Shown piece by piece: positions 1 through 11,890 of a DNA stretch of 64,000 nucleotides. Where the stretch lies: assembly GCA_009760855.2 (NCBI GenBank), contig WPIO01000047.1, positions 2,498,001 through 2,562,000 of the forward strand, written 5' to 3'. Below the pieces are notes generated by a model, which had not been told where the DNA came from, ran no database searches, and saw nothing but the letters and a program-made list of their open reading frames with translations. Made by a program: the position numbers and the translations under genes. This stretch comes from Cristatella mucedo. Its lineage: Eukaryota; Bryozoa; Phylactolaemata; Cristatellidae. The first letter of the stretch is position 1; each line of letters opens with the position of its first letter.

Positions 1-1400
1 CCAGCTAGCTGCGAATACCGGTGATGCCGTAGACTTTTAGCACGGCTAGTTACTTGTAGGTGCTGCTCAAACGCATTCAGGTAAGCCGACAGTAGCAGAA
101 ATACGGCAACGACGACGAGCGCTCATATTTTAGCTTATCAAGTCGGTATCCTAAGTGCAGACAAAGTGTGCTTAATAGCGGCGACGGTTAGAGGCTCTCA
201 ACACTGGCAATGACGTACACCTGTAAACAAGATCTAAGGGCAGAAGCTATTTCTCGCCCAAACCCGCCATTCTCAGGCCACGCTGCCGATCGACCACTCC
301 GCTGACCAAGAGCAAGAGGAGCGGCCGTTTGATTAAACATTTAATTAAAACAATAGCTCACATGGCAACAACAACAGTGGAACTAAACCAAATTAGTGAG
401 GACCCTATGTACCTTATGCTACCTTGGGGGGGGGGCAGAAGAAAGACGAGGCCACGTGTCCCGACGAGGAAGGATATTTTCTGATAAGAGAAATCATGAA
501 GACGAGCGGCAATCCACACAACTATCAGCCAAGACAAAATTAATATGGCTTTGGCTGTAGTAATGGGGATTGACTCGTGCAGTACATATCAGCTTTCGGG
601 GGGGCTATGATTGACATTCTACATAGAAAACGCGGAATATAAATTCACCAAGAGTGAGGTTACATCGCGCCATGGCATCCGGCTACCCTCTAGGTCATGT
701 TCCTACCCATCTGTGACCCTTCTTATATATTACAGCCGTCCCAGCCGACCGAACCGAGCCTGGGTACAAAAAATGCTTGTGGATCAGAGCTCACACCAGC
801 TCCAATGCTAGTTCCTCGAGTCTCAAAGCTTTGCTCCTACCTATCTCAGGGCGCCGGTCTTATATAAACTACTTATATTGGCATGACCGCAAATAATAAC
901 GGACCGACTCGCTGGTCTATCAGCATCAAGTTACATCGAGTGACAAGCCAGCCCTCGGTATCTTGCTTATACCATATCTCTGATAATAGTGATCTTCCTA
1001 AAAACTTAAAATTTGAATTATACGATTTTCTATACTTGGAGATCATTCAAGCTATTTCGAGTGTGCATTGAACCTTGCTATATAGGCTTATTTTGATGAT
1101 TAGCACGTTTTTGTTGACTGTTACGTTTTTTATAAGGCTGCTAAGGTACCGTGCTAATGTCACATCTATGCTAACAATGATGAAATCGAAATGAAATTTG
1201 AGGTATACACCGATAATAAGTGCTTCAAAGTTTTACGACAGTGAATCGAGTGAGTCGGGCCCTTTTTTAATCAACTGCATTATTTCCGTTACCACATATC
1301 TTCAACAGAGCTCTCCAAAATGTTGTCTTTGGTACCTTTACTACTCTATGGCTTGACCAATCCTAACTACGTTGAGTTTAAATTTGATATATATATATAT
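1..1400 (+). repeat. Repeat A, copy 1 (unclassified dispersed repeat, about 1.4 kb)
   Basis: This stretch aligns along its whole length with 17890-17945 plus 20266-21600. Shared landmarks include the block around 45-135 (aatacggcaacgacgacgag), the 'ccattctcaggccacg' block near 270, the 'agctcacaccagctcc' block near 790 and the 'gagtcgggcccttttttaatc' block near 1255. Homology fades near 1395, where a TA microsatellite begins. A shorter, more diverged relative lies at 15950-16200. No ORF in it resembles a known protein and no terminal repeats were identified, so it could be a non-autonomous DNA transposon, an LTR fragment or a segmental duplication. The left edge may lie outside the window. 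Confidence 0.75.
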
Positions 1401-1406
1401 ATATGT
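1387..1406. repeat. (TA)n microsatellite
   Basis: About ten TA units at the edge of repeat A copy 1. Confidence 0.9.
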
Positions 1407-4400
1407 GTATATACCGACCTTCAATGTATTATATCTAGATAATTTAAGGTTCTGTTAGGGAATTCTAAGGTAACTTGTTACTCGTGAGAAAGCATAACTG
1501 TCTCGTTAACTATTAAAAAAGGGTACCATCACATAATGTACTCGCTAACTCTACTGAGCAAGTTCATAATTTACGGAGACCGCAAAAGCTCTCTGATGAC
1601 GTTTCCACAGTTTTCATATTTATCCATGCTCTAAAAATTTGACTGGACGAAAACAATGTGTGATTTAATTTTGATAGAAGCTTCATACGGGCATTATTAA
1701 CCGAATAATTTTCTTCATGAAGAGGATTTATTCTATGTGCACGTTTGTGACACAATTTTGCATGTCTTATCTAACCTTTGCAACTATCAACCAAACAGTG
1801 TTTTGCTTTGTTCAGCAATCGAAATTTATACCCATTTGAGTTCCACTAATAATAACCATCAAAGTATTTGAAATATTTTGTACGTTATAAATGCGGAGTT
1901 AGTGCCTATCAAAACCAACCGCTATGTCATGATTCTCTTATAGGCTGTATTCCAATATCGGCTCTCACGAGCAGGATCATCCAAGAGAACGTAGATGTCT
2001 GTGGCTGTCTCTTAGATGCCGGCGTAAGTATGCGAAATAAATTTAGCTTCTTCCAATATGTGCCATTAGGTAGTAATTATGCAGCTGCTTTTCCTTACAG
2101 ACATATGTCCAAGGAAACGCGTACTACATTAACAGAAGCCCAAAATTGTTTTAGCAACCAATATAGTTCGAACCTAATAGATGGATCACAGAATGTTCAG
2201 CATATGCAGGATTTGTATCTCGGGTCGTTTAGGAACGTGGATCACGGATGTGTCTTGGTCGTCGCCTGGCCAAACAAGAGACCTACATTGCATTGTCGAA
2301 GGTAGGCAAGCACATTAGCCCTAACACAGATAATTTTAACATAATTGTTCGATACTATTTGGGCTTAAATGCAGTATATTTTCTAGTCAGCGTAAACCTC
2401 TACTCAAGATCTAGGGCCAAGTAGTATCAGATGCTGCAACCTAGGAGTTGTTTCGGTTTTTGATTGGAAGAAATATATGCTTTAGCTCGAGAGTAACAAA
2501 CATACGATGCTAGAAAAATTACACCGGTAGAAATGGCCGCTATTAACCTTAATTTTTTTTAAACAGTAGGTTGTTAATGCGCACCCATTATAGTGCAAAA
2601 GTTGTATAAAATGTATGCGTATTCTCCAAATATTGAAGGTCTAAAGCATCCACTTAGCCTAGAGTTAGCGACCTAATTTGGTATATTTTAGTCTTTCATT
2701 TCTATACTTCTAGTGGGCATCAATATTTCCCATAGAGCATACGATTTTCTTGATTTAGAGATATGTAAAACAAATCAGGCATGCTTAAACTTTAGATGTC
2801 TTTCCAGGTGAAAAAATGAGCAGTGACGGCGTTTTGGAACTTCGTGAAGCAATTTTGTTATCATTCGTAACGGATCGTATTTGTTTGTACATTTGAAACT
2901 ATTTGAAGTTATATTAAAACTATGCATTAAGCATCATTATCTTTAGAAATCTATATAAATACTAGTGCTAGCATTTTGTTAGGTCTAGTCGCGAGTTTGA
3001 AACGTCCTTATTCGAACGTGCACCTCTATTCACTACGCGGTTCTAAGAAATGCATACATAATTGATGGCAATGTGAGAAGGAAAAGCCGCACCACCAAAT
3101 TTTTGGATAATAAGGACTAAATAGTACTTAATAAAGATTTATCTGGTCTTTACTTTCCACTAGAAAGCGTTAATTATTAACGAGGCAGGTCGCAGGCTGT
3201 TAGGATTTGAGTGGTTATCAACCTTTATCGCCTCATTCAAACACGGCAACCACATCTCAGGCTCTTCTGCCACCTCATTTGCGAGACTTTTTAAGCCACA
3301 GATGTTTACTTTTTTTACGCTGAGAAATTCATTGGGCAAAATGATTATTCATTTGTTATATTTCAGCAAATATTTTCCAACGCACCAAGGTTGTTATTAC
3401 TTTATCGTTCCGGGTGTTTTAAAACACTTCTAAATTATTTTCGCACAGCTTTCGACCTCTTTTGTTCCAGGAAAATAGTAGGCTGCTGTAATACTCTTTA
3501 TCAGTTACCGAATATAGGCATGTCCTTCAACCAGGCAAGGCGAAAATGAAACGTTATCACGATAGATAAATTAAAACATTAAAGTCAAATCCTTATTTTA
3601 TTTCAATACTATTCAGTACAATCTAATAATTAAATCATTCAAAGCATCTCAATTTTAAATTTGCATCTTCAGAATTGCTGCTGGTGCGAATTCCGGCATT
3701 TATAATTGTAGGCAAGAGCTGATCCTTTATTTCTCTATACTACCAAATTAAAACTCTCATTTGCACGGCTACGTTCACGTTAATGCTTGCGTTTGTTCAA
3801 AGGTAAGACTTTAATGTCAATTTAGTTTTTATATAATTTATTTTCTTGGGATTTTCTCACTGTCAGCTTTAATGAATATGCTATACGCAATATTTCTACT
3901 ATAATCACGTAGTAGCCAATTTTCACTCCAGTTGCTATAAGCGACATCACAACTAAAACTATAAAAATGAGTATAGGTGTTTGTTAGCAAAATACGGCTG
4001 GTATCGCTTTAAGAAAAGAAAACGTACAAATAGCAGTTAACGTAAGTATGTGTAACGAAGTCAAATAAGTGAAAACAAATCCTCAAAATGACAGGCCTAT
4101 CCTCTTTAAAGCTTGATTTGTGTATTTAAGAGCTGTATGTAACAGTGAAATATGTGTATTCCCATAAAAAATAACAATCAATAAAGAGTTAGGTCAGTTC
4201 ACAAGCTTTTAGAAAAAGTAATAAAACCTTAGCAGGGGCTTTGCTTATCGCAATATGTTTCTTTTCCAATTTAAAATTTACCAAAACCCAAAATAAGACT
4301 TGACATAGGGTTAACAATAAATAACTCTTTTGTTTAACGCTAATACTCTAAATATTCAATGCCGAGTCATAGTGGTAGGTACATTTCTATATACCTATAT

Positions 4401-6550
4401 GAAACCAAAACAATAGTAAACAGTTTTATTAAGCGTAGCCAAGGGTCAGATGGCTATGGAGTATGAGTTAATACGTAAATAAAAACTGTTCTATTTCATC
4501 CATAGACTATTATTTGCGTTAGATGGACCTCTCTATAAAATAATCGATGTTTTATCTGCTATGCGTTGAGAGACGCGCACCAACTTACATAAAGGCTACA
4601 AACAAAGTAAAGGCGGCAACATATGTTATGTATGGCTCAAAAGGCTATGTAGCTTATCTGAACAGTGTCTATAAATATCTCACTTCAATTGTTACCAATA
4701 AAAACGGAAAGTTGAGTCGCTGCACTTGCGTGAAATTTCTGTCAAAATTGACTCAGCATTGTTGCTAATCGCTCCTAAGACCGTACTTAGGCATTCAGCA
4801 ACTTGCCGATTGCCAAGATCGTAATTCTAGATGGCTGACAGCTAATGGGTGCTTCTACTATTTGTTGCACCCCAGTAAGTCATTAAGTGTAAAATTGTAA
4901 TGATCGGAGGCAACGGAGAGGAATTTACCCAACAGTGAACAGAAGATTAAACGAGGCAAGTTTATTCACGCAGCATATGTTCAAATTAGCTTAGCAGGTT
5001 GTTAGTAATTGAAGCCAATACTTAAAATTCCCGTGTTGAATGAAGAACAAGAACCATCTCACCAGGCTAATCTTTAAAGCAAAGGCGTGGTCACTCAGTG
5101 GTATAGGGTTATTTCTGCTTTTTGAACATGGAATCTTGTTATGAGCTCCTTTAGATAGCAGATGGCTTCTTTATGTAAAGATCACTGTCGTGTCAAAACA
5201 ATTGCAGTAAGCTAAGTAACTACGACAATAAATGACACGCAAATTTAATGCAAAGTCAAGAGTTGCAAGCAGTAAATTTTAAAGAATGGATGGCTGAATC
5301 ATGTGGTTACATTACTTTTCTCCTTTTCGTTGACTATTTCTTCAAAACTAATGGCTACATGATATCACCTTTCCGAAGAGTTGTATTGCTTGCTTTAGGG
5401 TAACTTGTAAGTTAGTAATTTTCTGTTTTCTACCAGATCATAAATACAAAATCTCTTTAGCAGATATTTTATCACAACGAGTGAGATTGTCAATAATATC
5501 AAGTTTGTCTAGTTGCTTTAGTATCATCAAATAAGTCGTGCTTGGCTACTTTTAGCTTGTCGACAGAATCAAAGAAGTTCTAGCAGCTTTATAAATTCTA
5601 CTTACTTAAAATAGCTTTATTTGGACTTCCCAATTTCAGGTAACTTAATCAAATTAGCAATGTAGTCCTCCTGCCAAGGTAAATCCTGATTGGGTATATC
5701 CACTTCACTATGAATATTGCATCAATTTATTCAGATTGCTTAGTATAACAACTTTAGTGTGAGCAAAAGTGTAACTTTAAAGACTGATCAAGTTTATGTT
5801 GCTTCTAATTTTCGTTTAATTTGCAGAAATGGCTTATTGGATGGTCATGCTTTTTCTTTACTCGTTTCAATCTTTGATCTGTTGCCTATAAGTCATCGAT
5901 GTTAATGCCATTTCAACTGAAAATATTAATGATTCTAGTCTGTATCTCACAAGTATAAAATCGTAAAATTTGGAAATCAAGGCCCAAACTAGAAATTATA
6001 TTCAATCTATGAAATATATATCGTTTAAGCTTGTAGGAATGCTCATTAAAGCTAGCCAATAAACTTCCATGGTATGTGATATATTTTAGCGTGATGGCTT
6101 ACATTAATATTGAATTCACGGCTTTTTGAAACTAATAATATGAATGCGGTATGCAATGAGTGAATAATTAAAGAATGTCTTAAGCGGTCAAATGAAAGCT
6201 GTCCTTCTTTCTGTTAGACATTCCAGGCTTCGTAACGAATATTTAATAGCCAATAAGTACCTAATAGCCAATAAGTCTTAGATATTACTGGAGTCCTTAC
6301 TTTACAGGCTGAATTGTAGGCCCTATGCAAAGATCTGTTATTACCTCCCAAATTTCTTGCTGAGCAAATCCAGGTTGTATTCCCTTAATTACGTTCCTAG
6401 CTATTTCGTGAATTGTTTTTAAATGCATCTTACACGAGTGCTTGATAATTTTAGATTCGAGAAAATAATGATTTTCTGGCACTTGAATGTAAAATATCTT
6501 CAGCTACAACCATGTTATATTACTCTACTAAAACACTTAAAACATTAGTG
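1407..6550. other. AT-rich intergenic stretch, no recognised gene
   Basis: No ORF shows family motifs and no repeat seen elsewhere in the window was recognised. Most open frames are under 75 codons. The longest (1868-2305) contains a GT-AG intron-like segment that is listed separately. It may be intronic or intergenic DNA or old unrecognisable repeats. Confidence 0.6.
1975..2302 (+). other. Intron-like GT-AG segment, weak spliced-transcript candidate
   Basis: A 76-bp stretch (2024-2099) starts with gtaagt and ends with ttccttacag after a pyrimidine-rich run, like a small intron. The flanking 'exons' would be about 1975-2023 and 2100-2302, the latter ending in front of another possible donor (gaag/gtaggc). 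Splicing this segment does not open a long frame: the joined frame hits TAG within about 20 codons of the junction. The unspliced 145-codon ORF here matches no family I recognise. It could be a noncoding exon pair, a pseudogene or chance. Confidence 0.15.
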
Positions 6551-6553
6551 CCA

Positions 6554-6554
<1 letters not shown>

Positions 6555-6626
<72 letters not shown>

Positions 6627-6806
6627 GTCACACATATACATGTATATATGAGCAGTATATATGAATACATAATATATATATATATATAATATATTTTTAC
6701 ATATAGATGTGCGTATGTATGTATACACAATATAATATATGTAGATTTTAAACGGTCATATATATATATATATATATATATATCTACATATATACGTGTA
6801 TATACG
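6555..6806. repeat. Compound (TA)n microsatellite
   Basis: Several long TA runs (about 6558-6627, 6670-6700, 6758-6783) with TATACA and TATG interruptions. The open frames through it are low-complexity Tyr/Ile artefacts. Confidence 0.95.
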
Positions 6807-8246
6807 ATGATTCAATAAAAATTAAATAATTATACTTCATGTGCATTTAAATAAGTTATACTTTTGACAATTAATATATTTGCTTGTTGATGCGTTGTGC
6901 TTTCTACGTTAATACAATTAACCCACGAGTACGTTTTTCTTACTGAAATATAATTATAGATCATTAAAAAATACAAGATCGTGTATGATGGTGAATTGCA
7001 GCCAAAACCAGGGATGAACTTATCGATACAGCCTGACAAACCAATAAAAATGCTTTCATCTAGAGGAACTAAAACTGACAAGTGCAAGTTGCAGTTAAGC
7101 AATGAAAAATGACAGTTTTTCAACGGATCTTACCAGCTACACTTTTGCTTGTCATTCTGGTATTTTAAGGGTCACTGCAGTCAGTTATTGCCTTGGCTGA
7201 GGTTTTTTATTTACTAACTGTATTGCTAATCAAGCTTGCTTTAATTATAATATCAATAAAATATGAGCAGCTCACTTCCTGTGGACTTGAATTGCAATCC
7301 AAAAATGTATGTCATATCTCCTAAAATAATGATCCAATAACCTTAAACTTTGGAATACATGATTGATTGTAGTTACATAATCATTCCAGCCTTCTCGCAT
7401 GCATATTGGACCACAGTAGATAGACTTGTTTTGGTCAAAACTGGCAGTGTTTGTCGTGCTAAGCCTTTGTCATCCTTTCACTCACATGGCCTAAAAATGT
7501 CACAGGTAGGCTACTTGTGACTCAATCAACGTGAAACTCGATGTACATGCTCCTAACTATGTGTTTCATTGTTTTATGGCGACAAATATAGTAACATTTT
7601 TGTTATTCCATGTCACCTACATGCATTGGCGCCTTAAGTTGGCTTCTCTGAGTTTTGTCTCAGCAGTAGTACATGGTACCTGGTAAATTGTTAAACTTGG
7701 TGGATACTGGGCCGATCTGTACGAAACTTGGAATATAGGTGGAGCTCACCTGTCTTGACACTCTCCCCGTGTGCATCTATGCATGATGGGTGTTTATGCA
7801 TATAATGTGCCGGTGAAAAAGTGTCGATGGGCTGTGTTCGTGATGACAGTCAACAGTCTAAGATGTCAAATTTTTTTTTTAAAGTTTTTGTGAGTGGAGA
7901 GTCTCTAGTTGAGTGTCTTGCATTTTTGAGCGGTTTGCCATATTTCTACAATGACGTTTAAATCATCGAAAGAATTTGGAGCTGCCTTTTACCAGCACTG
8001 CTATACGTGACCTTGGACTTTGAAAGGTCATAGGAAGGTCGAAACAGCGGCTATTATACATCAAACGATAGCTAATGCTACCGGTTTTCTTCGTGCCAAT
8101 TGTCATGCCAATCAGTTTACTGGTCTTCGTAGAATATTTTATAAACATGCTTTTGGAGGGACAACTCCCCTGTTGGAGGCCATTTTGGGGATATATCCCA
8201 ATACTGCTGGACATAACCAATAGTAGTTTCATTGTTGAAGACAATG
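6807..8246. other. No recognised gene
   Basis: Unique-looking sequence. Short overlapping frames on both strands at 7963-8353 show no convincing family signature. The right end abuts the LINE-A 5' region. Confidence 0.5.
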
Positions 8247-10045
8247 CTAGGCCTCCTGACATAGAGCACTCTAACGTGCGTTCGTGTTCGTTTACAGAAT
8301 TTTTCCAAAATCGAAGTTCTTGCGAACATCGTATACGGAAACGATACAGCTAAGACCTGTTTAAAGTTGTTCTGATTGTTATTAGACCGTAGCTCGTAAG
8401 AAATTACGTGCCTATGGATAACTAAACGCTTATCGCTTCGGGCTGCTGGGTCTCCAACGTCGGAGGCTGCCTTAGCTATGCCGGCGGCTAGTAACCTGCA
8501 CGTCAGTTCTGATCGTCAGCAGCTGTTATCGCTTCGTCATCGTTGATCAAATGCACTCCTAGATATTAATGTTGTTGCTAAGATTCATGAACTATGTATT
8601 AACAAAAGAAAAGCACCCTGTAGCCGCCACAGTGGCCGGAACCACAAGGTCAGACGCCACTCGTTGGGCAGGAACTGCGAGCTGAGTACCCACTTGTTTG
8701 GTATTCCTAGCATTGTCTTATACCACTCAGCATGCTCCACCACATGCGTCACTGTTAATCTCTCTAACTTAGTGGTCGTCAGGTCAGTTGTAACTCTATC
8801 GGCCGGACTTTACACTTGCCTTTGGAATCCTCGCTCAATGTGCAATAAGCCTGTGGTAATAAGCGACCTTATTTATGAAAATGGTATCGACCTGCTTGCC
8901 CTAACTGAAACTTGGCTGAAATCGATAAACTGCCCGACAATAAAAGACGCAACTCAATCTGGTTTCTCGTTCTTTCACACCCATAGATCGATCAAAAAAG
9001 GAGGTGGAGTTGCTGCTATCGTGAGCTCAAAATTCAACTTCAAGCCATTTACAGTATCCTCGAAGCAGTCTTTTGAATTAAATGTCTTGGTCTCATTCGA
9101 AAACAAGCTACCGATAGTGGCAGTAGTCTATTGACCACCAGGTACCAAATCCTCCGTTATCTCAGATTTCTCCGATCTCATTTCGATTCTGTGTGCAAGA
9201 AATTGATCCTTCCTCGTTATGGGTGATTTCAACGTTCCCTTTGATAACTTATCTGACGCTTTCAGCACCAAATTTTGTGCATTGACTGACTCAGTGTCAC
9301 TTTTGGCTCATGTGCATGGCCCTACTCACATCAAGGGTCACACACTCGACCAAATTTTCTCATACAACTGCACTTGTCATCAGCAATTATCACCAAATCC
9401 TGCTTATCTGACCACATGCAGATCTCATTCAATCTACAGTGTATGCCCACCTCCTCCTCTAAAATAACCTGTGAATCGCGAAACCTCAAGACCCTTGACA
9501 GCGATGCTGTATGTGCGAGAATAATAGCTTCACCTCGGTTCCTCAGTCCACCCTCCGATCTGTCATCATTGGTCAATAGCTACAACACGACACTAGCTGA
9601 CATGCTCGACGAGTTTGCACCTCTGACAAAGCGCACTGTGCGGCCCAGCCACGACGGCCTATGGTTTACCACAGGCATTAAACTAGCCAGGTATACTAAG
9701 CGAAAGCTTGAAAAAGCATACACAAGATCTGGACTGACTGTCCGTCGACAGGCATATGAAGACTACTGTAGATCATACCAATCGATCCTAGCAAAGGCCT
9801 AGTCTAGCTTCTGTAGAAACATTGTTGAATCACAGATTTACAATATAAAAATGCTGATGTCGACGATAAACCATCTCCTCAACAGCTCCCAGGTTAAATC
9901 CTTACATGACGATCCTTGCGATGATCTAGCCGATCGCTTCTCTCGATTTTTTGTGCAGAAGATAGACAAGATCAGGGAATCCATCCCTGCGATGACAACA
10001 TCTCCACTAGAATGCTGTTCCCGATTCCTTGCTGCACCTCAATAT
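8247..10045 (+). mobile_element. LINE-A copy 1, 5' half only (left arm of inverted pair)
   Basis: A CR1/L2-group, APE-type non-LTR retrotransposon fragment. It holds a 5' UTR of about 400 bp (8247-8650), the endonuclease region (about 8800-9450) and the linker that precedes the reverse transcriptase (9450-10045). It stops inside the linker, before any RT motif, at a point matching 19709 in the minus-strand copy at 17946-20265. LINEs normally lose their 5' end, so a copy lacking its 3' end is unusual. Segment 8247-9808 is repeated in inverse orientation at 10046-13012. Both arms share changes relative to other copies near 9800 (CCTAGTCTAG where others have CCAAGTCTAC). Confidence 0.85.
8664..9802 (+). 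pseudogene. LINE-A apurinic-like (APE) endonuclease domain, decayed
   Basis: The domain would nick target DNA for target-primed reverse transcription. Motifs appear in order: LWNPRSMCNK (about 8820), ALTETWLKS (about 8900), the GGGVAAIVSS strand (about 9000), MGDFNVPFDN (9219 on) and CLSDHMQISF (about 9390). The reading is broken by an in-frame stop right after AVVY (9132), another stop near 9203, and a frame change before the SDH motif, so the C-terminal part reads in the frame of 9374-9802. Endonuclease-like residues are still present, but no intact ORF exists. It is the left-arm counterpart of 12601-10046. Confidence 0.85.
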
Positions 10046-10490
10046 CTAGACTAGGCCTTTGCTAGGATCGATTGGTACGACCTACAGTAGTCTTCATATG
10101 CCTGTCGACGGACAGTCAGTCCAGATCTTGTGTATGCTTTTTCAAGCTTTCGCTTAGTATACCTGGCTAGTTTAATGTCTGTGGTAAACCATGGGCCGTC
10201 GTGGCTGGGCCGCACAGTGCGCTTTGTCAGAGGTGCAAACTCGTCGAGCGTCTCAGCTAGTGTCGTGTCGTAGCTATCTACCAATGATGACAGATCGGAG
10301 GGAGGACTGACCAACCGAGGTGAAGCTATTAGTCTCGCACGGACAGCATCGCTGTCAAGGCTCTTGAGGTTTCGCGATTCACAGGTTATTTCAGACAAGG
10401 AGGTTGGCACACACTGTAGATTGAATGAGATCTGCATGTGGTCAGATAAGCAGGATTTGGTGATAATTGGTGATGACAAAGTGCAGTTGT

Positions 10491-11890
10491 GTAGCGCACT
10501 GCTTGCCTTGGCTGAATTTTAGTGCGGACAAGAGCTGTTCGGAAGCGGGCTAGAACTCCTTTGTCCTGGAGCCAGAGAGGAGCCTCAGTGCAGTTAGAGA
10601 GGAAGTGCTTAAGAGCAAGCCAGGAAGCTCTCTGACCAGCGGTGGCGATTCGGCCTTTAGAATTGGTCCGATACCAGCGGGAGCTGCTGATTGATGGTGG
10701 CTGGCCTGTCAACCTTCGCCATCACTCTGTCCAAAAAGATTCACCTGGAACCCATTCGCCATTTAACCTGGACAGAGGGGACGTTCCAGTGGCCTAGTGC
10801 CGGTATTAACTCCTTACCGTAATGGGCCCTGGTGTCGGGCCCAATACGACTAAGCTCTTGCCCCATTGTCTCAGCTAAGTATTTTAGAGTCGAGCGACAT
10901 TCGCTCAGGGCCTTGTGTTTTTGGTCTCTTCTGGTCTTCTGTCCGGCTCTGAGCTTCGACGCAGTCGGGCACTCGTTTCTCTGAAAGCGAGGGAGGATGG
11001 CGGACTGTTCGCCGACGATGGACGGAACAGGACAAGACAGTGCTAGGAGGATTCGGTAGACTCGACGGAATACGGTCGTATCGCGCCCGAGCTGGCATTC
11101 TGTGTTTCGTTTGTGTTTTGTGTGTGCGTGCTAGCACGTGGTCTCGGCATAGGGATTAGCCGGTGCGAGCTAGGCTTAGTTGACGTGTGTGGAGCCCTAG
11201 TTATCTAGTTAGGGTTTACGCTCCAGTTTGAGCTCCGTCTATTTGGGTCGTTCCCTAGTTTAGATGTAAGTAGCGTAAGTGTGGAGACGTGTTTCCTCCG
11301 CCAGAGTGCTTGAGGTGGCGTGTGTGGAGTATTCCTGCCACACTAGTGGAAACTGAGTCCTAGTTCTCCGGTTAGGGTTTAGGCTCTGGTTCGGGCTCCG
11401 TCTATTTGGGTCGTTTCCCATTATACACGTAAGCAGCCCCAGTGTGGAGAAGTATTCCCTCAGCAAGAGTGCTTAAGTTGGCGTGTTTTGGGTATTCCTT
11501 CCGCACAGGTGGAAATGAAGTCCTAGTTCTCCAGCTAGGGTTTAGGCTCCGGTTCGCGCTTCAGTGTGGACAAGTATTCACTCCGCAAGAGTGCTGGTGC
11601 TGTTGAGAACGTGCGAGGAGTGTGGAGACAAAGCTGAACTAGACGCGCGGCGACTTTGTTCGCTTGCCAATGAAGTTCAGTAAAATTCCCAATTTGTGTG
11701 GCCGCTTTCCAATTCAAGCCGCGGACTCACGACCCCGTTTAGTAACGGTTAGCAGGTCGGCGCCAGAAACGCTCGTTTCGTGGCGGCCGGCTTATTGTGC
11801 GTAGGCGCTCGCCGAACGGCATTAGGCACTAGGCTACGCAGCAAGGTAAGCGGCAGGTCAAGCCTACCCCATCGAGCCTTCGGCGTTACG
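10491..11890. mobile_element. 1400-bp unclassified insertion with target duplication (LTR-like)
   Basis: The left arm gives the empty site (gatgacaagtgcagttgtatgag in reverse complement). Here that site is split, with GTTGT at both 10486-10490 and 11891-11895. The inserted 1400 bp starts GTAGCGCACTGC and ends GGCGTTACG. The ends are weak inverted repeats (GTAGCGC / CGTAACGC), and shifting one base would give a TG start with a 4-bp duplication. There is no coding motif, but it holds tandem 163-bp repeats. A solo LTR or a non-autonomous element is most likely; no family is recognised. Confidence 0.8.
11196..11602 (+). repeat. Tandem repeat, 163-bp period, about 2.5 units
   Basis: Units start with cctagtt at 11196, 11359 and 11522, an exact 163-bp spacing. 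Shared blocks are agggttta.gctc, tccgtctatttgggtcgtt, gtgtggaga and caagagtgctt. The third unit lacks a middle block of about 40 bp and ends near 11602. It lies inside the 1400-bp insertion. Confidence 0.9.

Noticed and set aside
1868-2305. 145-codon plus-strand ORF as a protein gene
   Set aside because: No family motif, and an intron-like segment runs through it; composition looks like chance.
7963-8353. Possible mariner/Tc1 transposase relic (EDNARPP in the plus frame)
   Set aside because: Only a short string resembles the family; part of it lies at the edge of the LINE-A 5' homology and no other transposase motif is present.
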